Positions 47,337 through 57,100 of a DNA stretch of 64,000 nt are shown here, one piece after another. Each line of letters opens with the position of its first letter. Within the stretch, counting starts at the first letter, position 1. Below the pieces are notes generated by a model. The model was given only the letters and a program-made list of their open reading frames with translations. It did no database searches and was not told where the DNA came from. The position numbers and the translations under genes were made by a program. The DNA is taken from contig NC_018014.1 in NCBI RefSeq assembly GCF_000265425.1, forward strand, positions 3,534,001 through 3,598,000, in the 5' to 3' direction. Source of the DNA: Terriglobus roseus DSM 18391 (lineage in GTDB: Bacteria; Acidobacteriota; Terriglobia; Terriglobales; Acidobacteriaceae).

Positions 47337-48815
47337 ATGCGAGCCCTTGACCAGATAGCCTTGGGTCTTTACTTTCTGCTGATGCTGGCGGTCGGGATCG
47401 GCATTCGCCGCAAGGTGAAGAATGCTCGAGACTTCTTCACGGCCGGTGGCAAGATGCCGTGGTGGCTCTCCGGCATCTCGAACCATATGTCGGGCTATAG
47501 TGCAGCTGTGTTCGTCGGCTACGCAGCGATCGCGTATTCAGATGGTTTCAGCATTTACATCTGGTGGGCCTGCAGCATAGCGGTGGCACTTCTGATTGGA
47601 TCGTTTGTGTTTGCACCGCGCTGGGTCCGCCTGCGCATTCATACCGGCATGATCTCGCCGTTGGAATATCTGACGGTACGGTATGGCCACCGCACCAAGC
47701 TTTGTCTCGCGTTGAGCGGATCGTTGTTGAAGATCTTTGACGTGGGTGCGAAGTGGACGGCGTCAGCACTCTTGCTGCAGATGTTCGCGCACGTCGACCT
47801 GAAGTGGGGCGTGCTGCTGACCGGAGGCGTGACGCTCATCTATTCCGTGATGGGCGGTCTGTGGGCGGATGCCGCGACCGACCTGAGCCAGTTCATCATC
47901 CAGTTGATCTCCGGTATTGCCATGTGCGCCGTGGTGCTTTATCGACTGGGCGGTGTGTCCGCGGTCGGTGGTATGTGGTTTCGGCTGCCGCCGGAGCATC
48001 GGCAGTTCTTCCACGGACAGTACACATTGGGCTTCGCACTGACGTTCCTGCTGGTGAACTTTCTTTCCTACAACGGTGGAACCTGGAGCCTGGCACAACG
48101 ATTTATGGCGTCGCCAGATGAGGCATCGGCGCGGAGGTCTGCACAGCTCTCCTCTGCCCTTTACCTGGTGTGGCCGTTGGTGTTGTTTTATCCGATGTGG
48201 GCTGCGCCGCTGCTGCTGCCGCACATCGCAGATCCGTCGCAGAGCTACGCGACCATGGCCCAGATGTACCTGCCTGCGGGAATGGTGGGACTTGTACTGG
48301 CCGGCTTGTTCGCACACTCTATGGCGATGACATCGTCTGATGCGAATGCGGTCTCCGCTGTCGTGGTGCGGGACATCGCACCGGCCTTTCTTCCGCAGCG
48401 TCTGCTGGCTACTGAGAAGCAGCAACTGCTGGCGGGCCGGTTGTGCACGCTGTTCTTCCTGGGTGGCAGCATGGTCATTGCGTTGCTTGCGAACCACATG
48501 GGTGGCGTGCTCGGACTGATCCTGCTTTGGTACGGTGCGCTGGTTGGTCCCATCGCGGTCCCCATGCTGCTGGGTATGCTGCCTCTGTTCGCTCGCTGCG
48601 GTGCGTTTTCTGCCGTCTCGTCCTGGCTCTCTGGCGTCGTTGCCTTTGCTGTCATCCGCTGGCTGATCCCCTCCAGCGTGGACGGTAACACTGGCAGCCT
48701 TATGCTGGCGGTGGGTGGCCCCGTTGTGGTGTCCCTCTTTGTCTATGTCCTGACCGGGCTGGCACGGCCGGTCCACAATACACGCGCCGACGATCTCATA
48801 AAGGTCATGCGCTAA
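47337..48815 (+). CDS. Sodium:solute symporter (SSS family), probable amino-sugar transporter
   Basis: A 492-residue inner-membrane carrier with about 13 hydrophobic helices. SSS-family hallmarks are the N-terminal ALGLYFLLMLAVGI, the DFFTAGGKMPWWLSGISNHMSGYS region and the central GGLWADAATDLSQFIIQL segment. It should import a sugar with Na+. It is the first gene of an operon with nagB, nagA and GH20, which suggests N-acetylglucosamine as substrate (inference). The ATG at 47337 has GGAGA close upstream. No GlcNAc kinase gene lies in the operon. Confidence 0.88.
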   Translation: MRALDQIALGLYFLLMLAVGIGIRRKVKNARDFFTAGGKMPWWLSGISNHMSGYSAAVFVGYAAIAYSDGFSIYIWWACSIAVALLIGSFVFAPRWVRLRIHTGMISPLEYLTVRYGHRTKLCLALSGSLLKIFDVGAKWTASALLLQMFAHVDLKWGVLLTGGVTLIYSVMGGLWADAATDLSQFIIQLISGIAMCAVVLYRLGGVSAVGGMWFRLPPEHRQFFHGQYTLGFALTFLLVNFLSYNGGTWSLAQRFMASPDEASARRSAQLSSALYLVWPLVLFYPMWAAPLLLPHIADPSQSYATMAQMYLPAGMVGLVLAGLFAHSMAMTSSDANAVSAVVVRDIAPAFLPQRLLATEKQQLLAGRLCTLFFLGGSMVIALLANHMGGVLGLILLWYGALVGPIAVPMLLGMLPLFARCGAFSAVSSWLSGVVAFAVIRWLIPSSVDGNTGSLMLAVGGPVVVSLFVYVLTGLARPVHNTRADDLIKVMR

Positions 48816-48856
48816 CCGGGCGTCCTCGGACGCTCTTCAAGGTTGAAGAAGCACGT

Positions 48857-49621
48857 ATGACAGTCATCACGCCAGTCCGGCATCCAGTCGTTCACGTTTC
48901 ATCCACACCGCAGGAGATGGGGCGGCTCGCTGCTTCGGACGTCGCGCAGGAGCTTCGCGCACGCCTCCACACGCAGGCTGTGGTGCGCATGATATTTGCG
49001 GCGGCACCCAGTCAGAGCGAGATGTTGCAAGCGCTCGCGCAGGAGAGCAGCATCGATTGGAATCGGGTCGAAGCGTTTCACATGGATGAGTACACGGGCC
49101 TGCCGGCGGATGCGCCGCAACGATTCGGTGCATGGCTCACGCGTGAGTTCTTCGGTAAGGTCGAGCTTCGCGCAGTTCACCTGATCGATCCCGGTGCGGA
49201 TGCCGAACGCTGCTCGGACGAGTACGCGAAGCTCATGGCGCAGGATGCTATCGATATTATCTGCCTGGGCATCGGCATGAACGGACACATCGCGTTCAAC
49301 GATCCCCCTGCGGACTTTGCCGAGCCTCGGGATGTCCGCGTTGTGGAACTGGACCGTCTGAGTCGCGTGCAGCAAGTCGAGGAAGGTCTCTTTCCCACAT
49401 TGAATGATGTGCCAACGCATGCTGTGACACTTTCCATTCCAAGGCTCTTGCGAGCAGACAAGCTTTTCTGCTGCGTACCGGGCAAGTTGAAGGAGGCCGC
49501 TGTGACACGTGCGCTTACCGGCGAAGTCGATCCGGGGTGCCCTGCTTCTATCCTTCGGACCCACGCGGGGTGCACTGTCTACCTCGATGCGGAATCTGCG
49601 GCAGGACTGACGCAACGGTGA
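48857..49621 (+). CDS. nagB: Glucosamine-6-phosphate deaminase
   Basis: A 254-residue NagB-family isomerase/deaminase that converts glucosamine-6-phosphate to fructose-6-phosphate and ammonia. The catalytic-base Asp77 is in EAFHMDEYTG and His144 in GIGMNGHIAFNDPP. Relative to E. coli NagB, the ring-opening triad Asp141-His143-Glu148 reads Asn142-His144-Asp149, a variant (NGHIAFNDP) seen in other annotated deaminases. It starts 41 nt after the transporter and overlaps nagA by GTGA, indicating coupling. Confidence 0.9.
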   Translation: MTVITPVRHPVVHVSSTPQEMGRLAASDVAQELRARLHTQAVVRMIFAAAPSQSEMLQALAQESSIDWNRVEAFHMDEYTGLPADAPQRFGAWLTREFFGKVELRAVHLIDPGADAERCSDEYAKLMAQDAIDIICLGIGMNGHIAFNDPPADFAEPRDVRVVELDRLSRVQQVEEGLFPTLNDVPTHAVTLSIPRLLRADKLFCCVPGKLKEAAVTRALTGEVDPGCPASILRTHAGCTVYLDAESAAGLTQR

Positions 49622-50784
49622 GCAGCGTACGCAATCTCCGTGGTCGCGATGCCCTTACACTCGAGACGATCGAGATTGAGGTCCTGGACACACGCGTCGC
49701 GTCCATTCGCCCGTACAGCGGAAACGTGGACGATCTGTGGCTGGCGCCCGGTCTCGTCGATCTGCAGGTAAACGGCTATGGCGGAATCGACTTGAACGCT
49801 GCCGCCTGCGATGCGCAAGCGATCGAACGACTGACTCTGCTGCTCGCCTCACGTGGCACAACGGCTTATCTTCCAACGGTCATCACAGCCGCGCATCCAG
49901 AGATGGAGTCGCGGCTGCGGACCATTGCAGAAGCTCGCCGCAACTCCACGGTCGTCGCCCATGCGGTGCCGGGCGTCCATTTGGAAGGGCCAAGCATTTC
50001 TCCAATCGATGGCTATCGTGGTGCCCATGCCGCGGAGCATGTTCGACCACCATCGCTGACAGAGTTTGAGTCGTTGCAGGTGGCTGCAGATGGCCTGATC
50101 AAGCTGGTCACTCTGTCACCGCACTGGCCGGACGTTGCGACGTACATCCGCGCTCTGCGCGATCGTGGTGTGACGGTGGCGTTGGGACACACGCATGCGT
50201 CCCCGGAACAGATTTGCGCTGCGGTTGACGCAGGAGCACAGCTTTCGACACACCTGGGGAACGGCATCGCGGCCGAACTGCCACGTCATCCGAATCCGAT
50301 CTGGACACAGCTCGCAGAGGATCGACTGACCGCAACGTTCATCGCGGATGGCGTGCATCTGCCAGCGGACGTGCTTCGCGTGATGCTGCGTGCGAAGGGC
50401 ATCGAACGGTCCGTGCTTGTCTCCGATTCCGTTGCACTTGCGGGCAGCAAGCCAGGGCTGTATCACTCCCCCATTGGCGGTGATGTCATCGTAGGTGCGG
50501 ATGGCTCCGTCCGCATGCGCGACACAGGTCTGCTGGCTGGATCGGGCATTGCTCTGAAAGATGCGGTGGCGCTCGCCGCTGGACTGCCTGGCTCTTCTCT
50601 GCGAGATGCCGTGCGGATGGCGACTGAGATTCCCGGCGGTTTCCTGAATGCACCGTGCGGAAGGCTCGCCGTTGGTTCGTCGGCGGACCTGCTGCTCTTC
50701 CGTTGGTCCGCTGCGGACGACACGTTAGCTCTGATTGAAGTGCTGGTAGAAGGCCGCTCGATGTTGGCATTGCAGAACAACTGA
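49618..50784 (+). CDS. nagA: N-acetylglucosamine-6-phosphate deacetylase
   Basis: A 388-residue amidohydrolase-superfamily enzyme that removes acetate from GlcNAc-6-P. The start is the GTG at 49618, overlapping the nagB stop as GTGA; an upstream start would intrude into nagB. Metal and substrate motifs are present: GVHLEGPSIS (metal Glu), LGHTHAS and STHLGNG (metal His pair), and the catalytic Asp in VSDSVALAG. The usual NagA THLFNAM is here THLGNG. It makes the substrate for the adjacent nagB product. Confidence 0.93.
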   Translation: MSSVRNLRGRDALTLETIEIEVLDTRVASIRPYSGNVDDLWLAPGLVDLQVNGYGGIDLNAAACDAQAIERLTLLLASRGTTAYLPTVITAAHPEMESRLRTIAEARRNSTVVAHAVPGVHLEGPSISPIDGYRGAHAAEHVRPPSLTEFESLQVAADGLIKLVTLSPHWPDVATYIRALRDRGVTVALGHTHASPEQICAAVDAGAQLSTHLGNGIAAELPRHPNPIWTQLAEDRLTATFIADGVHLPADVLRVMLRAKGIERSVLVSDSVALAGSKPGLYHSPIGGDVIVGADGSVRMRDTGLLAGSGIALKDAVALAAGLPGSSLRDAVRMATEIPGGFLNAPCGRLAVGSSADLLLFRWSAADDTLALIEVLVEGRSMLALQNN

Positions 50785-50809
50785 AGAACGCACCCTGAGG
50801 GAGAACGCA

Positions 50810-53113
50810 TTGAAGACGATGTCTCGCACCAAACGCGCACTGTTGCCGGTCGCATTCTGTTCGGCTTCGATTTTTGCTACTTCGCAGGCACAGACTGCCA
50901 TCTCCGTAACGCCTGCGCCCGCACATGTGGAGACGTCTTCAGGCATGCTGGATCTTCGGCGGGGTCTTGCGGTTCATACGGCATCCTCTGATGCCGACGC
51001 AGCTTCCGTGACACGGTATCTGCAGGGCTTACTCGCAACAACGCACACACCTGCCCTGCTTACGACTTCAAAAAGCAAGGCACCGCAGCTTACCTTCGTG
51101 CATCGTGATGCACGCAAGCCCGCGCAGGGTGGGAACGACGAGAGCTATGCACTGGATGTCACGCCGGCCGGCGTGACAATTACCGCGGCAAGCCGTGCTG
51201 GTTACCTCTACGGCGCGATCAGCCTCTGGCAGATGATGGCTCATGCGCCGGGATCGATCAACGCCGTGCACATTGAAGACGGGCCCCGCTTCCGGTGGCG
51301 CGGCATCATGCTCGATTCAGCACGTCACATGCAAAGTGAGCAGTTCATTCTGCAGTTGCTCGATTACATGGCTGAGCACAAGCTCAATACCTTCCACTGG
51401 CACCTGACGGAAGACCAGGGCTGGCGCATCGAGATCAAGCGATACCCAAAGCTCACGTCGGTCGGCGGCTTCCGTCCGCAGACCATGCCACCCTGGCAGG
51501 CCGGTTCGAACGCAGCAACCGGCCCTTACGGCGGCTTCTACACGCAGGATCAGATCCGCCATATCGTGGCTTACGCGAAGGAACGCAACATCACGGTCGT
51601 GCCCGAGATCGAGATGCCGGGCCACGCCACTGCTGCACTGGTTGCCTATCCGGAATTGGGCAGCGCCAAGGGTCTACCGGGCATGCCCGTGGGATGGGGG
51701 ATCTATCCCACACTCTTCAACACCGACGATGCCACCTTCGAATTTCTGCAGAACGTACTGACCGAGGTGATGGAACTCTTTCCCGGAGAGTACATCCACG
51801 TTGGCGGCGATGAGGCATTGAAGGACCAGTGGAAGGCCAACCCGACCGTTCAGGCGAAGATGAAAGAACTCGGCATCCATGATGAAGATGCTATGCAGAG
51901 CTGGTTCATGGGTCGCATGGAGAAGTTCATCAATGCGCACGGTCGAAGGCTAGTGGGCTGGGATGAGATTCTGCAGGGCGGCCTCTCCCCCAACGCCACG
52001 GTCATGTCCTGGCGAGGTATGGAAGGAGCTGTTTCCGCAGCGAAGCAGGGCCATGATGCGATCCTGACGCCGAACCGTCCGCTGTACTTCAATTACCGCC
52101 AGAGCGATGCAACGGACGAGACCGCTGGCCGCGACCCAGTAAATTCACTTGCTGACGTCTACAACTTTAAGGCTCTTCCCGCAACGCTCACAGCAGCCGA
52201 GCAGGCGCATGTACTCGGCGTGCAGGGTTCCATCTGGAGCGAGTATGTGCTGACCGAGGACCGCGTTCAGCACATGCTTTTTCCGCGCGCCGCAGCACTC
52301 GCCGAGATGGCATGGTCCCCGGACGATCGCCGCGACTACAAGGACTTCCTGCACCGGCTGCCTGCGGATCTGCAACGCACACAAGATGCCGGAATGAAGC
52401 CCGCGCTCAGTGTCTTCGAGGTGCAGGCACATGCCACTCCAACGGGTACCGGCGACCATGCGAGCCTGCAACTGGCCACGCAGGGAAACCTGGGCGAGAT
52501 CCGCTACACGCTGGATGGATCGCCTGTGGTGAAGACCTCGCCCGTCTTCAGCGGCGCGCTGCAGGTTCCGCTCCCCTCCGAGGTGCATGCGCTCGCATTC
52601 GACGGCAGCACGGCGCTCGGCCTGCCCATCGCGCAGAAGATTACACTCGCCTCGACCCTTCGGCGCGACAGCCGCGAACTGGATGCCTGCACAGGTTCCG
52701 CCGGCATCCAGATGGAGCAGGATCCACCGCGTAACGCGGAGCGTCCCGTCTTTCGGGTGGTCTATTCCAATCCGTGCTGGATCTATCGCAAGGCAGATCT
52801 TGATCGCTTTAGCGGCGTGACATTAGGCATGGGGAGCATCCCGTATATCTTCCGGTCCGGCAATCGCCCAATGCCGGCGCCCAGTAATACCATCACCACG
52901 GCGAAGGTCGTAGTTCACGTGGATAGCTGCAAAGGCCCGGTGCTGACGACTGTGCCGCTTGCACCGGCGTGGCGTAAGGATGGCGTAGTGCCATTGCCGT
53001 CCGCAGCAGTCACCGGTACTACAGGCGTTCACGATCTCTGCTTCGCGGTGGAGAATACGGAAGATCCAGGCACGGTGTGGCTTCTGAATTTCATACAGCC
53101 CACACCCAGATAG
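50810..53113 (+). CDS. GH20 beta-N-acetylhexosaminidase, exported
   Basis: A 767-residue exported exo-hexosaminidase. The TTG at 50810 has GAGGGAG 6 nt upstream; an ATG at 50819 is the alternative. A signal peptide ends SQAQ. A GH20b-like domain (about 30-160) precedes the TIM barrel with FHWHLTEDQGWRIEIKRYP and the catalytic Asp334-Glu335 pair in HVGGDEALKDQW, which use the substrate's acetamido group. A chitobiase-type C-terminal domain (GEIRYTLDGSPVVKTSPVF) and a final beta domain follow. It would release GlcNAc for the operon's transporter. Confidence 0.94.
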   Translation: MKTMSRTKRALLPVAFCSASIFATSQAQTAISVTPAPAHVETSSGMLDLRRGLAVHTASSDADAASVTRYLQGLLATTHTPALLTTSKSKAPQLTFVHRDARKPAQGGNDESYALDVTPAGVTITAASRAGYLYGAISLWQMMAHAPGSINAVHIEDGPRFRWRGIMLDSARHMQSEQFILQLLDYMAEHKLNTFHWHLTEDQGWRIEIKRYPKLTSVGGFRPQTMPPWQAGSNAATGPYGGFYTQDQIRHIVAYAKERNITVVPEIEMPGHATAALVAYPELGSAKGLPGMPVGWGIYPTLFNTDDATFEFLQNVLTEVMELFPGEYIHVGGDEALKDQWKANPTVQAKMKELGIHDEDAMQSWFMGRMEKFINAHGRRLVGWDEILQGGLSPNATVMSWRGMEGAVSAAKQGHDAILTPNRPLYFNYRQSDATDETAGRDPVNSLADVYNFKALPATLTAAEQAHVLGVQGSIWSEYVLTEDRVQHMLFPRAAALAEMAWSPDDRRDYKDFLHRLPADLQRTQDAGMKPALSVFEVQAHATPTGTGDHASLQLATQGNLGEIRYTLDGSPVVKTSPVFSGALQVPLPSEVHALAFDGSTALGLPIAQKITLASTLRRDSRELDACTGSAGIQMEQDPPRNAERPVFRVVYSNPCWIYRKADLDRFSGVTLGMGSIPYIFRSGNRPMPAPSNTITTAKVVVHVDSCKGPVLTTVPLAPAWRKDGVVPLPSAAVTGTTGVHDLCFAVENTEDPGTVWLLNFIQPTPR

Positions 53114-53119
53114 AGGATC

Positions 53120-53151
53120 GGTCAGGAGGAGATGCAAGGCTCCTCCTGACC
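53120..53151. terminator. Bidirectional terminator between GH20 and gntR genes
   Basis: Perfect 12-bp inverted repeat (53120-53131 / 53140-53151; GGTCAGGAGGAG/CTCCTCCTGACC) with an 8-nt loop, within the 41-bp gap between convergent stops. Confidence 0.7.
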
Positions 53152-53154
53152 GCG

Positions 53155-53970
53155 TTATGCGGATTTACGTTTCGTAGATTTCTTCGCTGCCTTCTTCGCG
53201 GCTTTCTTCGCAGATTGCTTCTTTGGCTTCACAACCACCGCTCTCTGTGGTGCGGATGTCTCACGTGCCATTCGGCCAATGGGTGGCAGACTCACGCTGA
53301 AACGGCGCGCAATCGCCTCCTGGATCTCGCTCATACCCCACCGGATGTGATTGCCCATAGCGAGACTTGCAGCGTCCGGATCGTCCCCGGTGAGTACCGC
53401 CGCGAGTTCCGTGTGCCGGCCTGCAGGCAAGGAAGACTCCGCGTTGATATCGAAGAGCCAGTTGAAGACGAGCAGCTGATTTTTCTCCAGCATCTCGCAC
53501 AGCAGCGTACTGCCGGCCCAGTGCGCAATCTGCATGTGGAACTGTAGATGGAAGGACTGAAAAGCATACTGCGCGGAAGGATCCGAAGAGACGCGGCCCG
53601 CCTCTTCGTCCAGTCGATGCGCCATGTCCTGCAGACCGCGCCGCTCCAACTGGCTGGCGCGCTCGCAGAACAGCCGAGCCGATTGTGTCTCCAGCGCCTC
53701 TCGAATGATGTAGCGATCTCGAATATCGTTCGGCGTTGGGATCCGCACACGCGTACCCACGCGCGGCTTACTCTCCACCAACCCTTCGCTCTCCAGCCGC
53801 TGCACCGCTTCCGTCACAGGCAGAAAACTCATGCCCAGCTCTTCTGCGAGTTGTCGGCGCGAAAGCACACCACCCATAGGGATCTGACCGCGCAGGATCT
53901 TTTCGCGAATCTGTAGATAGGCTTCGTGCGAGAGGCTGGCGCCGAACGGGACATGAGTTGTGACTGTCAT
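53155..53970 (-). CDS. GntR/FadR-type regulator with Lys/Ala-rich histone-like tail
   Basis: A 271-residue regulator. Residues ~14-77 form the GntR winged helix (REKILRGQIPMGGVLSRRQLAEELGMS, VTEAVQRLESEGLV), and ~85-225 an FCD all-helical effector domain with metal-ligand His residues (HLQFHMQIAHW, AMGNHIRWG). The last ~24 residues (248-271) are KPKKQSAKKAAKKAAKKSTK-like, resembling eukaryotic H1/AlgP tails and absent from typical GntR proteins. It is divergent from the receptor at 54101 and convergent to GH20. A dyad at 54043 is shared with the transporter promoter, so it probably controls GlcNAc uptake. Confidence 0.9.
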   Translation of the reverse strand: MTVTTHVPFGASLSHEAYLQIREKILRGQIPMGGVLSRRQLAEELGMSFLPVTEAVQRLESEGLVESKPRVGTRVRIPTPNDIRDRYIIREALETQSARLFCERASQLERRGLQDMAHRLDEEAGRVSSDPSAQYAFQSFHLQFHMQIAHWAGSTLLCEMLEKNQLLVFNWLFDINAESSLPAGRHTELAAVLTGDDPDAASLAMGNHIRWGMSEIQEAIARRFSVSLPPIGRMARETSAPQRAVVVKPKKQSAKKAAKKAAKKSTKRKSA

Positions 53971-54025
53971 AGGATCCCGCTCAGTTTAATCCCGCAACGG
54001 CTGCTGGATCGATGCAATTAATCAA

Positions 54026-54058
54026 TTGACACCACTGACCAATACTGATATTTCAGTA
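54026..54058 (+). promoter_or_regulatory. Promoter and GntR operator for the receptor at 54101
   Basis: TTGACA (54026-54031) is followed by a weak -10 (TATTTC at 54049, 17-nt spacer, or GATATT at 54047). The inverted repeat TACTGA-N4-TCAGTA (54043-54058) overlaps that -10, an ideal place for repression, and lies 73-88 bp from the divergent gntR start. Confidence 0.55.
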
Positions 54059-54100
54059 CCTGTCACCTAAAATTTATTCCTTCTTCACTTTGGAGAGCCC

Positions 54101-57100
54101 ATGCGCACCAGGACCTTACTTCCCCTTGCAGCCGTTGCGGTTCTTGCGAACGTAGCCTTCGGCCAGGTTACGAACACGTCTGCCGTCGGCGTTGTGACTG
54201 ATGCGTCCGGCGCAGCCGTGGCGAATGCGTCTGTGGTGCTCCTCGACGTGGACCGCAACCAGACCTACACGGCGACTGCGAATGAACAAGGCGAGTTCCG
54301 CATTAACCTGCTTCCGTCCGGTCGCTATCAGCTCACCATCACTGCGGCAGGGTTCAAGACGCAGGTGCAGAAGGACATCACACTCTTTGCAGGAGTCGCT
54401 TCCACCCTGGACACCAAGCTGCAGATGGGCGCTGCCAGCGAACAGGTGGATGTCATCGCCGGTGCGGCAACGGTGAACACGGCAAGCGCAGAGATTGGCA
54501 CGACCATCGAGCGTCGCCAGATCACAGAACTGCCACTGGTCGATCGCAATCCGTATACGCTGCTGGACATCACCCCGGGCGTCCAGTCGAACGCAAACTC
54601 CATCGTGCTGGGCTTTCCGGAGCAGCGCACCAAGATCAATGGTGGCGTGGACGCTGGCACCGGATCCGTCAACTATTACCTGGACGGCGCTACAAACATG
54701 ACGGCCCTGCGTAACACGGGCAACATCGTTCCCAATCCAGATGCCACGCAGGAGTTCCGCGTTCAGACCAGCGGTTACGGCGCAGACCAGGGACGTTTCT
54801 CAAGCGGCGTGATCAACGTTGTTACGCGCTCCGGCACGAACGCTTTCCACGGTTCGATCTTTGAGTTCTTCCGTAACGATGCACTGAAGGCGCGCGACTG
54901 GGGCTCGTCCGCGTTGCCGAAGGCACCGCTGAACCGCAACCAGTTTGGCGCAGCCGTTGGCGGCCCTGTCCGTAAGGACAAGACATTTTTCTTCGGCTCC
55001 TACGCCGGCCTGCGGCAGACATCGAGCACCTTCCTCACCGGTGCCGGCGTACCAACGGCGGCAGAACGCAACGGCGACTTCTCCGCCGATCCCATCGCGC
55101 AGCGGCCGATTGATCCGGTGACCGGTACCTTCTTTACCTGTAACGGTGTCTCAGGAGTGATCTGCGCAAACCGGCAGGACGCGGTGGCAAGACGCGTGAT
55201 CGACCAGTACATCCCACAGGCGAATGTTGGCACCAATCAATGGAAAGGCTACTTTCCAACGCAGTACACCACGGACGAGTTTCTCGCCAAGATCGACCAG
55301 ACACTGAGCGACCGCAACAAGGTGATGGTGGAATACTTCAACACCAGCGGTAACACGTCGCAGCAATCCGGCAGTCCGAATCTTCCATGGTCCACCATCA
55401 ACTACCAGTGGCGTCAGCAGAACGCCATCATCAGCGTGACGAGTGTCGCGACCCCGAACATTGTGAATCAGGTATGGTTGGCCTACACACGCAACCTTGC
55501 AGGCCGGCTCAACACCCCCGCGACCTCACTCGGCGATCTTGGCAGCACATATACGATCCAGGGTCCGAAGGCTTTGCCGGCCATTGCGGTAACCGGTTTC
55601 TTCAGCCTCGCGGAAGGCATCGCCGGCCCGAAGGCTGGAACCAACTTCTATTCGGTACGCGATCTGATAACGTTCACGCACGCCAAGCACTCTCTGCGGA
55701 TGGGTGGTGAGTTCGCGCTGGACAAGGATATCCAGATCGCCACGCAGCCAAACTACGGCACGTTCACCTTCAACGCAACGATCACCGCCGGCAGCACCGT
55801 TGCGCCGGGCACGGCGGGTCCCGCCGTGAAGTATGCGGGTAACGCATTGGCGAGTTTCATCATTGGCACCCCCGCCTCTGTGGTGCAGGCTTCGCCCACA
55901 TACGGCTATACCAACAGCTTCAACACGGCCTTCTTTGTGCAGGATGATTATCGGGCCACCCGCCAACTCACGCTGAACATGGGAGTGCGCTGGGATATCC
56001 AGACGCCGCCCACCGATCCTCAGAACAAGAACACGACCTACGTTCCGGGAGCCAGGTCCGTCGTTTACCCGAATGCACCGGTCGGTCAGCTTTTCCCGGG
56101 CGATCCAGGTGTGACGCGTGGCATCGTCGCGGTCAAGTATGGCCATGTATCGCCGCGCTTCGGCTTCGCGTTCGACCCCAGCGGACATGGCACCACATCG
56201 ATCCGCGGCAGCTTCGGCATGTACTTCGGCAGTGTCTCCGGCAACGAGTGGAATATCCCGCAGAACTATCAGCCCTTTGCTCTGAGTTACAGCTATCCCA
56301 ATGCCGGTGTCATTACGGGCGCAACCCTGGCTAACCCATACCGGATCAATACCACCGGCAACATCGCGAACCCGTTTCCGTTCACCTTCGGCTTTGTCAC
56401 GGGTGCTGCCGCATCCGGTATCGGGCAGAACTTCAAGTGGCCGTATACCTATCAGACGAACGTCTCCATCCAGCAGCAGGTCACGAAGAGCCTTGGTATC
56501 CAGGTGGCCTATGTTGGTTCGTTGGGCAAGCACCTTCCCTTTGGCCCAGATGTGAACGCACCACGGCCGAACGCGACAGCCTCGACGACAGCCGCCAATG
56601 TGTTGTCACGTCGCCCGAATCCAATCTATGGACCGGTCAACCTGATCGACTCCACGCAGAGTGCTTACTATGACTCACTGCAGATTGAAGTGCGGCAGAG
56701 GCTTGGCAGTTCTCTCAGCGTGAACGGTTATTACACCTGGAGTAAGACGATTGACACGGTGGACCTCGGCAGCACCACCAGCTTTTCTGGCGCGCAGAAT
56801 AATTACAACTTGACCGCGGAACGCGGCCGCGCCTCGGACGACTTTCGCCACATGGCTTCCGTTGCCATTGTCTGGAAACCAACGGTCTACCGGGGCGATC
56901 GCGGTCTGCTGCGCGCCGTGCTGAACCAGTGGCAGATCTCGACCATCACCAAGCTGCACAGCGGGACACCTTACACAATCCTGAACGGGCTGGACGCAAA
57001 TCTGGACGGCAGCAGCACCAATGATCGTGCGCAATTAGTGGGCGACTTTCACCTGGCAAATCGTAGCGTCAGCCAGTGGTTCAACACGACGGCATTCCAG

